From positions 186,001 to 250,000 of the forward strand of contig NZ_CANLYD010000001.1 in the NCBI RefSeq assembly GCF_947495315.1: DNA of 64,000 nt, read 5' to 3'. Within the stretch, counting starts at the first letter, position 1. Each line of letters opens with the position of its first letter. The notes beneath the pieces are model-generated. The model was not told the origin of the DNA, searched no databases, and saw only the letters and a list, made by a program, of their open reading frames with translations. The position numbers and the translations under genes were made by a program. The DNA comes from an uncultured Aquimarina sp. GTDB taxonomy: Bacteria > Bacteroidota > Bacteroidia > Flavobacteriales > Flavobacteriaceae. Of the stretch, positions 27,488 through 36,090 are shown in pieces.

Positions 27488-28459
27488 CTAAAGTAAGCCA
27501 TTCAATCGTTTGGTAATTAAGTTGTACGTTTCTTCCATTATACGGTCAATTAATTCTTTGCAGGTTGGTATATCCTGAATCAGCCCTACTACCATCCCAC
27601 ATGACCATGCTCCAACCTCCATATCTCCTTCCATCATTATTTTAGGATATACGCCTGCCACTTCCTCGATGATATCCTCAAACTTGATATTCTTTCCTAA
27701 CTTTTTTTCCTTTTCTAACAATCGTTGTACTGCGGCATTATTCATTACGCGTTCCGTATTTCTTAGCGGGCGCATTACCAGACGCGTATCCAGTTCAGTG
27801 GCGTCCAGAATGGCTTGTTTTACATTTTCATGGATAGGAGCTTCTTTGGTGGCCATAAAACGGGTTCCCATATTTATACCTTCAGCACCCATAGCCAAAG
27901 AAGCTACTAAAGAGCGAGCATCTGCCATTCCACCAGAAGCTAAAAATGGAATCTCAAGTTCTTCTTGGGCGCGCGGTAGCAAGATCATATTCGGAATGTC
28001 ATCTTCACCCGGATGGCCACCACACTCGAAACCATCAACTGATACAGCATCGCAACCGATAGACTGAGCTTTTAAGGCATGTCTTACAGAAGTACATTTG
28101 TGAATCACTTTAATTCCTGCGTCTTTTAGATATGGTAGTACCTCTTGTGGGTTTCGTCCTGCTGTTTCTACAACGGTTACACCACCTTCAATAATAGCTT
28201 TTACATAACCTGGATAATCTGGAGCGTTAACTGTAGGTAAAAAAGTGAGATTTACTGCAAAAGGTTTATCGGTAAGGTTCTTACATTTTGCAATTTCGTT
28301 TGCTAAATCAGCTGGAGTTTTTTGGGTTAATCCCGTAATTGTTCCAATACCACCAGCATTAGAAACAGCAGCAGCCAATTCGGCAAAGCCAACATAGTGC
28401 ATTCCTCCTTGCATGATAGGATGCTCAATACCAAACAGTTCAGTTATCTTAGTTTTCAT
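27488..28459 (-). CDS. Nitronate monooxygenase (2-nitropropane dioxygenase family)
   Basis: 323 aa TIM-barrel FMN enzyme. Family marks: PIMQGGMHYVGFAELAAAVSNAGG at the N-terminus, the VDGFECGGHPGEDD loop with the catalytic His in GGHPGE, the LASGGMADARSL phosphate-binding loop, and MGTRFMATKEAP. It oxidises alkyl nitronates to carbonyl compounds and nitrite in the cytosol. It stands alone, with 832 nt of intergenic DNA upstream. Confidence 0.92.
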   Translation of the reverse strand: MKTKITELFGIEHPIMQGGMHYVGFAELAAAVSNAGGIGTITGLTQKTPADLANEIAKCKNLTDKPFAVNLTFLPTVNAPDYPGYVKAIIEGGVTVVETAGRNPQEVLPYLKDAGIKVIHKCTSVRHALKAQSIGCDAVSVDGFECGGHPGEDDIPNMILLPRAQEELEIPFLASGGMADARSLVASLAMGAEGINMGTRFMATKEAPIHENVKQAILDATELDTRLVMRPLRNTERVMNNAAVQRLLEKEKKLGKNIKFEDIIEEVAGVYPKIMMEGDMEVGAWSCGMVVGLIQDIPTCKELIDRIMEETYNLITKRLNGLL

Positions 28460-29292
28460 TATATTACTTTTTAATAGTCAAGTTCAATTTATTATTTTTC
28501 TTGTCAGAAACCTTTAGTTCAATGATTATTTTAAGATTATTTTTTCTTCGTCCAATGCTTATAAGTTTTCGTTGCTCCTAGGGAAATTAACATTTCTCGT
28601 TTTTCTTAGGAATTAATTGGATGCACCTAAAATAAAGATATTGGTAGATGATTTCCATCTGATAATATAACAATTTCCTACATCATTTGTTATTCTTTTT
28701 GGCGACGAGAAATAATACTCAACAATAAAGTTATAAGTATTAATGATTTAAGTTCTTTCGTTAGTAAGTTTTATTTTTCTCTTTATACAAAATCAAATGA
28801 TTTGGAGACTTTGCAAATAAACATAAGTCTTTGGATTAGACATAGCTGTCCTATTTGCTATATATAATGTCATCGGCTTTTTTTTGGAACTCAGGATATT
28901 CTCCACAAGCTTTTCAGGATATTGATCTCTGAGATCGTCTATGGTAATTTGATAACATTTATTATCCTAGTGAGTAATATTTTTTATAATAAGTACTTCT
29001 AATATTTAATTGTTAAACTCTAAAGATAACCAAACCAAACTCATAGAGGTTTATAGGATAGTGTAATTGCTTATTTAAAAAGTAGGCGAGTTTGAAAAAG
29101 ATGATTACTTTTGCAGACGATATTAAGTTGTCAAAATATAAAGTAAGAAGAATTAAATAGTTTTAATGCGTAACTAGCTCTTCGGACATATACCTCTTAT
29201 AGAGGAGAATAGACTGAAGTAATACTTTTAAGTATTAATGATTATGATATTATATCATCATAATTGCATTAAAAAAATTTAAAAAGCAGTAA
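28460..29292. other. Long intergenic region upstream of the carotenoid operon
   Basis: 833 nt with no confident gene. It includes a 57-codon open stretch on the minus strand (28793-28966) that has no start codon but looks protein-like. A TACTTTTG element at 29106-29113 fits the Bacteroidota -7 consensus and could drive the carotenoid operon with a long leader; a small CCTCT-TAT-AGAGG hairpin lies in that leader near 29197. Confidence 0.5.
29106..29113 (+). promoter_or_regulatory. Putative -7 promoter element of the carotenoid operon
   Basis: TACTTTTG matches TAnnTTTG. No TTTG is found at the usual distance upstream (the nearest is only 11 nt away), so support is partial. Transcription would begin about 29120, giving a 170-nt leader. 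Confidence 0.35.
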
Positions 29293-30129
29293 ATGAAGGA
29301 ATTATTTGATGATGTATCATTTAAGTGTAGTAAAATTGTTACACAGAATTACAGTACTTCATTTTCAATGGGTATTAAACTGTTTGATAAATCAATAAGA
29401 GATAGCATCTATAGTATTTATGGTTTTGTGCGTTTTGCAGATGAAATTGTAGATACTTTTCACGATTACGATAAAGCCGCTTTGTTTTCTAACTTTGAAG
29501 AAGATTACTACCGAGCTTATAATCAGGGTATAAGTCTTAATCCTATACTAAATTCGTTCCAAATAACTGTTCGTAAATACAATATTGATGATGAACTAAT
29601 ACAAGCTTTCTTAAAAAGCATGCACAGTGATTTATCAAAGAAAGAGTTCGATGATGATGAGATTAAAGCGTACATATATGGATCGGCTGATGTAGTTGGG
29701 CTAATGTGTCTTAAGGTTTTTGTTAATGGTGATGAAGAACGTTATCAGGCTTTAAAACCTGCTGCAATGCGTTTAGGTTCTGCTTTTCAGAAAGTGAATT
29801 TCTTACGCGATATCAATGATGATATCAATGAGTTACATCGCATCTACTTTCCAATCTTAAGGGATAACAAACTAACTGAAGCTATCAAGAAAAAAATCAT
29901 TATTGATATTAATGAAGATTTTAGAGTTGCTTTAGAGGGAATCAAAGAACTGCCTGATAATTCAAAAAAAGGAGTGTATGCAGCTTATCTTTATTATACT
30001 AAACTTACGACTAAGATAGCGAGTACTCCCGTAGAGAAATTACTTAATGAGCGAATTCGAATTCCTAATAGAGTTAAGATATGGTCATTAGGCTCTATTT
30101 ATATCAGTAAGAAACTTAAACTGGCATAG
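29293..30129 (+). CDS. crtB: Phytoene synthase
   Basis: 278 aa. It condenses two geranylgeranyl diphosphates to phytoene, the first committed carotenoid step. The two Asp-rich metal-binding motifs of squalene/phytoene synthases are visible: DEIVD (50-54) and NFLRDINDD (169-177), followed by RIYFP. It is the first gene of a tight operon running to 35243. The lack of a complete desaturase next to it is unusual. Confidence 0.95.
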   Translation: MKELFDDVSFKCSKIVTQNYSTSFSMGIKLFDKSIRDSIYSIYGFVRFADEIVDTFHDYDKAALFSNFEEDYYRAYNQGISLNPILNSFQITVRKYNIDDELIQAFLKSMHSDLSKKEFDDDEIKAYIYGSADVVGLMCLKVFVNGDEERYQALKPAAMRLGSAFQKVNFLRDINDDINELHRIYFPILRDNKLTEAIKKKIIIDINEDFRVALEGIKELPDNSKKGVYAAYLYYTKLTTKIASTPVEKLLNERIRIPNRVKIWSLGSIYISKKLKLA

Positions 30130-30149
30130 AGCATAATAAATCACGAACT

Positions 30150-30848
30150 ATGTCACTTTATTTAATTATACTTGTTATATCACTTGCTGGGCCGCTTGCT
30201 TTGAGTTTCGAGAAAAACCTTAAGCTCTATAAGCGTTGGAAATACCTACTTCCTGCAATTTTAATAACGATGATTATTTTTGTGACATGGGATATTATCT
30301 TCACCCATATTGGATGTTGGTTTTTCAACCCAATTTATAATTCTGGCATTTATATAAATAAGCTTCCTTTAGAAGAATATTTCTTTTTCATTGCCATTCC
30401 ATATGCTTGTGCGTTCTCATTTTATGCAATTCAATTTCATTTTCCAAAATTCAAGTTAAATGAAAAATGGACAAAAGTTTTAACTTTTCTAATTGTAATA
30501 GCATCAGTTATAGTTTCATTGTTACATCAAGATCTGACGTATACTTTTGTTAATTTCCTTGTTTTGCCTGCGGTACTTTTGCTAAGTTATTATTTTAGCA
30601 GAGAAGTAGTACAGCACTATTTAGCAATATATCCGATTTTACTTATTCCATTTTTTATTATAAACGGAATCTTAACAGGTACAGGAATTGAACAAGCTGT
30701 TTTTGATTACAACCCTCAAGTAATATTGGGAATTCATATTTTTTCAATTCCGCTTGAAGATATGTTTTACAATTTTTCATTGCTTTTATCACCTTTGGCG
30801 TTAACTCATATTTTTGAAAAGAGGTCTAAAAAAACTAAAAAGGTATGA
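30150..30848 (+). CDS. Lycopene cyclase, CrtYc/CrtYd-type fusion
   Basis: 232 aa with about six to seven membrane segments. It has two internally related halves, each with the conserved P-L-E-(E/D) motif of heterodimer-type cyclases: LPLEEYFFF in the first half and IPLEDMFYNF in the second. It converts lycopene ends to beta-rings in the membrane. It starts 20 nt after crtB and its TGA overlaps the ATG of the crtI remnant (ATGA at 30845-30848). Confidence 0.9.
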   Translation: MSLYLIILVISLAGPLALSFEKNLKLYKRWKYLLPAILITMIIFVTWDIIFTHIGCWFFNPIYNSGIYINKLPLEEYFFFIAIPYACAFSFYAIQFHFPKFKLNEKWTKVLTFLIVIASVIVSLLHQDLTYTFVNFLVLPAVLLLSYYFSREVVQHYLAIYPILLIPFFIINGILTGTGIEQAVFDYNPQVILGIHIFSIPLEDMFYNFSLLLSPLALTHIFEKRSKKTKKV

Positions 30849-31012
30849 AGATTGTAATGATTGATTCCAGAATTGATGGCTTGGTTGCTGCTTGCGGATT
30901 CGTAGCCAAGGAAGATAAAGTAATTATGTTTGAAAAAAATGCATCTCATGGTGGAATACCGCTTTGTTTAGTTAATGCTAAAATTGTTGCTAATGAAATA
31001 CCTGCATTGTAG
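30845..31012 (+). pseudogene. Truncated phytoene desaturase (crtI) remnant, 55 codons
   Basis: An intact but tiny frame whose first 40 residues follow the N-terminal FAD-binding unit of CrtI-type desaturases: MKIVMI-x6-GLVAACGFVAKEDKVIMFEKNASHGG. The dinucleotide-binding GxGxxG is destroyed (DSRIDG), and the remaining roughly 450 residues are absent. The three changed codons (GAT, AGA, GAT) are each one G-to-A step from glycine codons. It is coupled on both sides: ATGA with the cyclase upstream, and its TAG directly abuts the next ATG. Non-functional as a desaturase; it may persist because it relays ribosomes. Confidence 0.8.
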
Positions 31013-31672
31013 ATGAACCGGATAGTTAAATACATTGTTAATGAAGGGCTCCCAATAACTTTTATAGTTTTTTACTGTGTGGGGTTGACTTTATATTTCA
31101 CACCTTTCACTCACAATTTATTTATAATAATTACACCTTTCACCCTGGTTTTAGTTTCCGTAGCTGTTTTTTCACATCATAAAGAGTGGAATATAAAAAC
31201 GATTACTGTTTTAGCAAGTATTTTTATACTAAGTATTGTAATCGAAATTATTGGCGTAGCAACCGGTAAATTATTCGGAGTGTATGAATACGGTAGAGGA
31301 CTTGGTGTTAAAATAGCTGATGTACCTATTATCATTGGTCTTAATTGGGTTTTCTTAACGTATGCTTCTAACAGTATTATCTCTAAATATACATCTAAAA
31401 ATATTCTGATTATTGTAGGTGCAGCGTCACTGATGGTACTATATGATATCTTACTTGAAAAAGCTGCACCCTTAATGGACATGTGGGTGTTTTCAAAAAA
31501 CGACCCGCCTATAAATAACTATCTGGCTTGGTTTTTATTAGCTTTAATCTTTAATTGGGTTATTCAGATGTTTAGGGTGAATACGAACAATAGACCTGCA
31601 CGTTGGTTGTTTTTTGTTCAGTTCGTTTTTTTTATAATTTTAGTTATTCACAATATTTATATTAAAAAATGA
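31013..31672 (+). CDS. Carotenoid biosynthesis protein, CruF-like (DUF422)
   Basis: 219 aa, about seven membrane segments. The EIIGVATGKLFGVYEYGRGLGVKIADVPIIIGLNW block is the hallmark of the CruF/DUF422 family, members of which hydrate the 1',2' double bond of acyclic carotenoid ends. It starts immediately after the TAG of the crtI remnant and overlaps the next gene by ATGA. With a cyclase and a glycosyltransferase in the same operon, a monocyclic 1'-hydroxy carotenoid is a reasonable predicted intermediate; this is inferred. Confidence 0.88.
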   Translation: MNRIVKYIVNEGLPITFIVFYCVGLTLYFTPFTHNLFIIITPFTLVLVSVAVFSHHKEWNIKTITVLASIFILSIVIEIIGVATGKLFGVYEYGRGLGVKIADVPIIIGLNWVFLTYASNSIISKYTSKNILIIVGAASLMVLYDILLEKAAPLMDMWVFSKNDPPINNYLAWFLLALIFNWVIQMFRVNTNNRPARWLFFVQFVFFIILVIHNIYIKK

Positions 31673-32289
31673 TAAGAGCCAATCATAGTAAATTGTGGGT
31701 AAAGTTTTCTAAGTATTATACAAAAATACTAATAGGCTTTTTTTTTAGTAGTATTAAGTATATAGGTGAATACGAAGAAAAAGGACTGCCTATTCTTATG
31801 ATCAGTAATCATTTTTCGTTTTATGATGGTTTTATTCAAATCTTATTAAACTTCAAAATTTTTAAACGAAGATTTAATTTCATGATGTTGGAAAAGGAGT
31901 TGAGTAAAAACATGTTACTAACCAAAATTGGCGCTAGTTCAATCAACAAAGGTAAGCGATCAAGTATAGCGAGCCTTGATTATGCCGTTGAAATGTTACA
32001 GGATAAAAAGAACCTATTTTTGTTTTTTCCGCAAGGGAGAATTAAGAGCATATATATACGAGAGTTTACTTTTGAAAAAGGCTTACTTTCCCATATTTTG
32101 GAGAACACAAAGAATGATTTCCAATTAGTTTATAATATTAACCTTATTAACTATGGAACTAAACTTAGACCTGATATGTTTGTATATTACGAGACACATA
32201 CTATAAGTACGAATACAAATGCTGAAGATGTAGAACGAGAATTTAATCGTTTTGCGAAATCGTGTTTTACAAAACAAGGCGTAAGATGA
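31669..32289 (+). CDS. PlsC-like acyltransferase (possible carotenoid glycoside acyltransferase)
   Basis: 206 aa. It has the HX4D catalytic motif of the lysophospholipid acyltransferase family in SNHFSFYDGF, an MMLEKELSKN block II and the FPQGRI block III (normally FPEGT). It transfers an acyl chain to a hydroxyl. Its position between CruF-like and glycosyltransferase genes suggests acylation of a carotenoid glycoside, as CruD does in green sulfur bacteria, though acylation of an ordinary lipid cannot be excluded. Both ends are ATGA-coupled. Confidence 0.85.
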   Translation: MIRANHSKLWVKFSKYYTKILIGFFFSSIKYIGEYEEKGLPILMISNHFSFYDGFIQILLNFKIFKRRFNFMMLEKELSKNMLLTKIGASSINKGKRSSIASLDYAVEMLQDKKNLFLFFPQGRIKSIYIREFTFEKGLLSHILENTKNDFQLVYNINLINYGTKLRPDMFVYYETHTISTNTNAEDVEREFNRFAKSCFTKQGVR

Positions 32290-33389
32290 TTTATTTCTGT
32301 TATTTTCTAATAATCCTGCTTATTATCAGATTGCTTGTAGCATTTGTTAATTATCTGTCGTTTGCTTATTTACCAAAAGTAACTTCATTAACATCGGTGC
32401 CTCGTGTTTCAATTTTAATACCGGCTCGTAATGAGGAAGATAATATCGGAACTTTATTGGAGCAATTATCAACGTTTGAATACAGTATGCTTGAAATCAT
32501 TGTCTATAATGATCACTCAACAGACAAAACGGAAAATATTATCAAGCATTGGACATCACTTAAACCTAATATTAAACTATTAAATGGAGACGGACTTCCA
32601 CAAGGTTGGTTAGGTAAGAATCATGCCTGCCATCAATTAGCACAAGCAGCTACTGGGGATTTATTACTCTTTTTAGATGCAGATGTAAGTGTAAAAAAAG
32701 ACGTAATCAAACGTAGTGTTAGCTATCTTCAGAAACACGAACTTCACTTGTTGTCGATATTTCCAAAGCAAATAGTAAAGTCTTTCGGAGAAAAAGTTTC
32801 GGTACCCTTAATGAACTGGGTTTTGTTGAGTATACTTCCAATTTATCTAATTCGAAAGTCAAAAAACAAAATTTTTTCAGCTGCAAATGGGCAATTCATG
32901 ATGTTTAAAGCGACTACTTATAAGGCAATATGGCCTCACGAAAAATATAAGTCTCATAAAGTAGAAGATATTGCTATTATAAGATTATTTAAACAAAAAG
33001 GGCTTGCCAGTGATACGCGCTTAGGAGATAATGATATTTCTTGCCGAATGTATGTAGGGCTAGATGATGCTATTGAAGGATTTATCAAGAACATATTTCA
33101 ATTTTTTGGGAATAGTATTTTAGTAACTATTTCCTTTGCAATTTTAACAACCATTGCTCCATTTGTAGTGTATGCACATATGGGTTTGTGGTGGTTAACT
33201 GCATATCTCACTGGCATTGTCTGCATTCGATTTTTTGTAATGTTGGCGAGTCAACAATCAATTGTTCAAAACCTATTTTTAGTCCTGCCACAGCACATTG
33301 TATTTCTTTTAATAATAATTAAAGGACTCATAAATAATAAACAGAAGAAACTAATATGGAAAGACCGAAATATATTACAAGATTTGTAA
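32286..33389 (+). CDS. Family 2 glycosyltransferase, probable carotenoid glycosyltransferase (CruC-like)
   Basis: 367 aa from the ATG at 32286, which overlaps the acyltransferase stop as ATGA; a GTG 24 nt earlier is less likely. An N-terminal membrane segment precedes a GT-A domain with VSILIPARNEEDNI, the DxD motif in LLFLDADV, and the acceptor-side KVEDIAI motif, then three C-terminal membrane segments. It would transfer a sugar from a nucleotide donor to a membrane acceptor, here most likely a hydroxy-carotenoid. Confidence 0.88.
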   Translation: MIYFCYFLIILLIIRLLVAFVNYLSFAYLPKVTSLTSVPRVSILIPARNEEDNIGTLLEQLSTFEYSMLEIIVYNDHSTDKTENIIKHWTSLKPNIKLLNGDGLPQGWLGKNHACHQLAQAATGDLLLFLDADVSVKKDVIKRSVSYLQKHELHLLSIFPKQIVKSFGEKVSVPLMNWVLLSILPIYLIRKSKNKIFSAANGQFMMFKATTYKAIWPHEKYKSHKVEDIAIIRLFKQKGLASDTRLGDNDISCRMYVGLDDAIEGFIKNIFQFFGNSILVTISFAILTTIAPFVVYAHMGLWWLTAYLTGIVCIRFFVMLASQQSIVQNLFLVLPQHIVFLLIIIKGLINNKQKKLIWKDRNILQDL

Positions 33390-34114
33390 TTGCAATTAGC
33401 GTTTTGTTGCTTTCAATACAATTGGGCTTTTCTCAAAGTCCTTACCGTGACCCAATTTACAAAGCGTATTCGAGAGGTAAAATGGATGTGTGGTATGAAT
33501 TAATGCATACCTGCGAAAAAAATGTAAACTCGAATAGTAGTTTTGATGAACAATTAGAACTTATTAGTTATTACTATGGTTATACAGCTTGGTTAATTGG
33601 TGCAGAAAAAGACGATACTGCTGAAGAATATATAGATAAATCGGAAAAAATTATAGATAAATTATTAGAAGAATCTCCCGAAAATCCAACTTTACTAGCA
33701 TATAAGGGAGCATATATTGCGTTTACGATTGGTATTTCAAATTTTAAAGCGATTTACTTAGGTAGGAAAAGCATGAAATACATTGACAAATCTATCGAAC
33801 TAGATCCAGAGAATATTCAGGGCAATATAGAAAAAGGAAACTCCATGTATTACCGACCATCTGCTTTTGGAGGAGATAAAGCAGCGGCAATCGAATATTA
33901 TGTAAAGGCAGTTAAAAGTTTTGAAAAACAGGGATTGGTTGTTAATAATTGGATGTATATCAATACAATGACTGCTTTGGGACAAGCATATGAAGCTACC
34001 GATCAAATACAACGAGCTAAATTATGTTATGAAAAAATTATGCGCATATTTCCCAACTTTATGTGGGTTGAGGATGAACTATATCCGGATATGATAAAGC
34101 GTAATAACCTGTAA
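33356..34114 (+). CDS. Exported TPR protein of the carotenoid operon
   Basis: 252 aa. The ATG lies 34 nt inside the end of the glycosyltransferase gene in another frame and gives a signal peptide (about 1-27, LGFSQ). The mature part is helical and contains TPR-like units (SIELDPENIQGNIEKGNSMYY, ALGQAYEATDQIQRAKLCYEKIMRIFP). A periplasmic role in assembling or transporting the pigment is possible but is based only on position. Confidence 0.8.
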   Translation: MERPKYITRFVIAISVLLLSIQLGFSQSPYRDPIYKAYSRGKMDVWYELMHTCEKNVNSNSSFDEQLELISYYYGYTAWLIGAEKDDTAEEYIDKSEKIIDKLLEESPENPTLLAYKGAYIAFTIGISNFKAIYLGRKSMKYIDKSIELDPENIQGNIEKGNSMYYRPSAFGGDKAAAIEYYVKAVKSFEKQGLVVNNWMYINTMTALGQAYEATDQIQRAKLCYEKIMRIFPNFMWVEDELYPDMIKRNNL

Positions 34115-34142
34115 TATTTTATTATCTAGCATATCTAGTATT

Positions 34143-35243
34143 ATGAAATTTATCATTTATAAAATAACATTGGATAGTATAAAATTCTTTATCCTACTAT
34201 GTTTTATTGTTACTCCTATAACGACGCACGCTCAAAATGAGAAGGAAGACATTTTTAATGCAGGAAAAACTCCTCCACGTATTATTCGAGCCTGTTGTGC
34301 TTTTGGTTATGATTTAAAAATATGGGGAGTGCCATTTGTTTCTATTGATCAGGTGATTAGTATTGATGAGTTGAATGAACATCATTATATGGGTAATAAA
34401 AGTGAAGGCACTGGAACGATTTATACGAATAAAGGAGGCTTTATTGATATTGGTCACTTACGAGATCAAATTGATTGGACACGTTATTTATACACCACAA
34501 TTCTAAATAGTAGAGGAAAAGGCGAAGTAATTTTACCTTTACGTAAAGAAGCAGGACGTAAGACTTTATATTTAAATGTACCTGCACAGCTTAGTAATAA
34601 TGACTGTATTCTATTAGCTGGAAAAATAACCTACGATCTGTCCCTATGGCATGAGATCTCTACTTGGTATGGCGCATCAACCATTCCTTTTATACCAGAA
34701 AAATTTTCTAGTTTCTCGGTTGAAGATGTATATTCAAACTTGCTTGGTATACACATAGGTATGAAAACTTTGCATTCAGAGCTTCCTTTTAATCAGGCAG
34801 CAACTAGGATTATCGAATCGACATTAGATAGTTTAGATGTTGTGAAAACGGCAAAAGAAACCTATGACGCATATGATGCTATTAATAATAAATGGTACAC
34901 GAATAAAAAAAGAATCCCTAGTAAGAATATTACACTAAAGCGTGATCCTGATGTTCTTAATTCAAGTCGTCCTTGGATAGTTCCTAATCTGGTAAATAAT
35001 ATTGATGATCCAATTGTTTTAGAGGTTCCTCTTTTAAATAGCAAGGGTCAGTTACTTACTAATTTTTATAAATTTACCATTGATCTTAATTATAGGTTTC
35101 CCGTAGAAGAAATTTTTCCGGGTCGAGAAAGTAATCTTATCAACCAAGATGACTTTGGGATATTGCTGGATACAATTACCGATGAGTTACAAATCATGGA
35201 ACAAAATATATTTGCAGAAAAGAAATTGAGTGCTCAGAAGTAA
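34143..35243 (+). CDS. Exported DUF4056-like protein of the carotenoid operon
   Basis: 366 aa. Signal peptide ends ITTHAQ. The mature N-terminus PPRIIRACCAFGYDLKIWGVPF and the core GTIYTNKGGFIDIGHLRDQIDWT resemble DUF4056 proteins as I know them; the paired Cys, the conserved His in GHLRD and the later WHEISTWYG segment could be functional residues. No activity is known to me. It starts 28 nt after the TPR gene and is the last gene of the operon. Confidence 0.7.
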   Translation: MKFIIYKITLDSIKFFILLCFIVTPITTHAQNEKEDIFNAGKTPPRIIRACCAFGYDLKIWGVPFVSIDQVISIDELNEHHYMGNKSEGTGTIYTNKGGFIDIGHLRDQIDWTRYLYTTILNSRGKGEVILPLRKEAGRKTLYLNVPAQLSNNDCILLAGKITYDLSLWHEISTWYGASTIPFIPEKFSSFSVEDVYSNLLGIHIGMKTLHSELPFNQAATRIIESTLDSLDVVKTAKETYDAYDAINNKWYTNKKRIPSKNITLKRDPDVLNSSRPWIVPNLVNNIDDPIVLEVPLLNSKGQLLTNFYKFTIDLNYRFPVEEIFPGRESNLINQDDFGILLDTITDELQIMEQNIFAEKKLSAQK

Positions 35244-35323
35244 GTGTCTTCGTAAATCATTCCTGATTAAACACAGAACTGAGTTTTTATGTTTTGTTTG
35301 CACTTACTTACTAGCTGTTTTTC

Positions 35324-35470
35324 TTATTGTGTTAGTAGCTTCCATTTCTTAACGTTAATTCCCATAATTAATAGCCACAACATTAATAATAATTCAGAAA
35401 TGTGAGTAATGATTAGTACAGGATTTGTCCATAGCGTTGCTTCTGTCCCTGGAAATAGACAACCTAATAA
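35324..35470 (-). pseudogene. C-terminal fragment of a DUF4386-like membrane protein
   Basis: 48 codons with no start, closed by TAA at 35324-35326 and preceded by an in-frame TAG. The translation LLGCLFPGTEATLWTNP...ISELLLMLWLLIMGINVKKW matches the last two membrane segments and the GIN-V-KW tail usual in DUF4386 proteins. It is a relic of a deleted gene. Confidence 0.65.
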
Positions 35471-35476
35471 CTAGTT

Positions 35477-35878
35477 TTATTCAGCATTGTTAGCTAATTT
35501 TTCTAAAACTTCAATCGCTTTTTTTGAATCTTTTGTGTCAACAAAAATATGGTCATGATAATATCCAGCAATAATATTACAGCTTATATTATTCTTAGCT
35601 AATTCTGCAGAAAATATTGCTGTTAAACCAACAGCGTCAAGTGATGAGTGAATCATTAACGTTATCCAAGAAGCAATATATTCATAATTCAAATTGATTT
35701 CGTCTGCTTTTTTCCTCTCAATAACTATAGTCGTTCCTTCTTTTTCTTTGAATTCACAAATAGTATCATTTCGATTAATCTTACTTATATCCTTTACAGT
35801 AGAAAACACATATTCTCCTATATTCAGTTTAGGAGTCATTCCTTTTAATAATTCAGAAATATTTGTTTCTCCAGCCAT
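35477..35878 (-). CDS. ACT domain-containing protein
   Basis: 133 aa. An N-terminal domain ([19 protein letters not shown]...YVFSTV) is followed by an ACT-type ligand-binding domain ([33 protein letters not shown]) with the beta-alpha-beta order typical of small stand-alone ACT proteins. It is cytosolic and probably binds an amino acid. No enzyme is fused, and the neighbours give no pathway clue. Confidence 0.85.
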   Translation of the reverse strand: MAGETNISELLKGMTPKLNIGEYVFSTVKDISKINRNDTICEFKEKEGTTIVIERKKADEINLNYEYIASWITLMIHSSLDAVGLTAIFSAELAKNNISCNIIAGYYHDHIFVDTKDSKKAIEVLEKLANNAE

Positions 35879-35966
35879 TTAATTTAGGTTTTTTCCAATT
35901 AACTACAGAGGTAGTTAGATTGAGTTAAAGTTAGCAAAAAGGCACGAACCTGTCGTAAATTGAGAG

Positions 35967-36004
35967 AATTAATCGCTAGAACATAGATGTTCTAGCGATT
36001 AATT
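35967..36004. other. 17-bp perfect hairpin without T tract
   Basis: AATTAATCGCTAGAACA pairs perfectly with TGTTCTAGCGATTAATT around TAGA. It lies between the start of the ACT gene and the end of the GNAT gene. No poly-T follows on either strand, so it may be a processing or operator site and not a standard terminator. Confidence 0.8.
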
Positions 36005-36090
36005 ATATGCGTCTTTGTGGTAGGTAATTAAAAAGTAAAAGCTTCAATTCTTTTAATCACCAGGCACATTTTTTAGAAGCCTTATTAGTA

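Noticed and set aside
29060-29120. tRNA or rRNA promoter signature
   Set aside because: The TTTGAAAAAG...TACTTTTGC sequence resembles such promoters, but the spacing is too short and no stable RNA gene follows.
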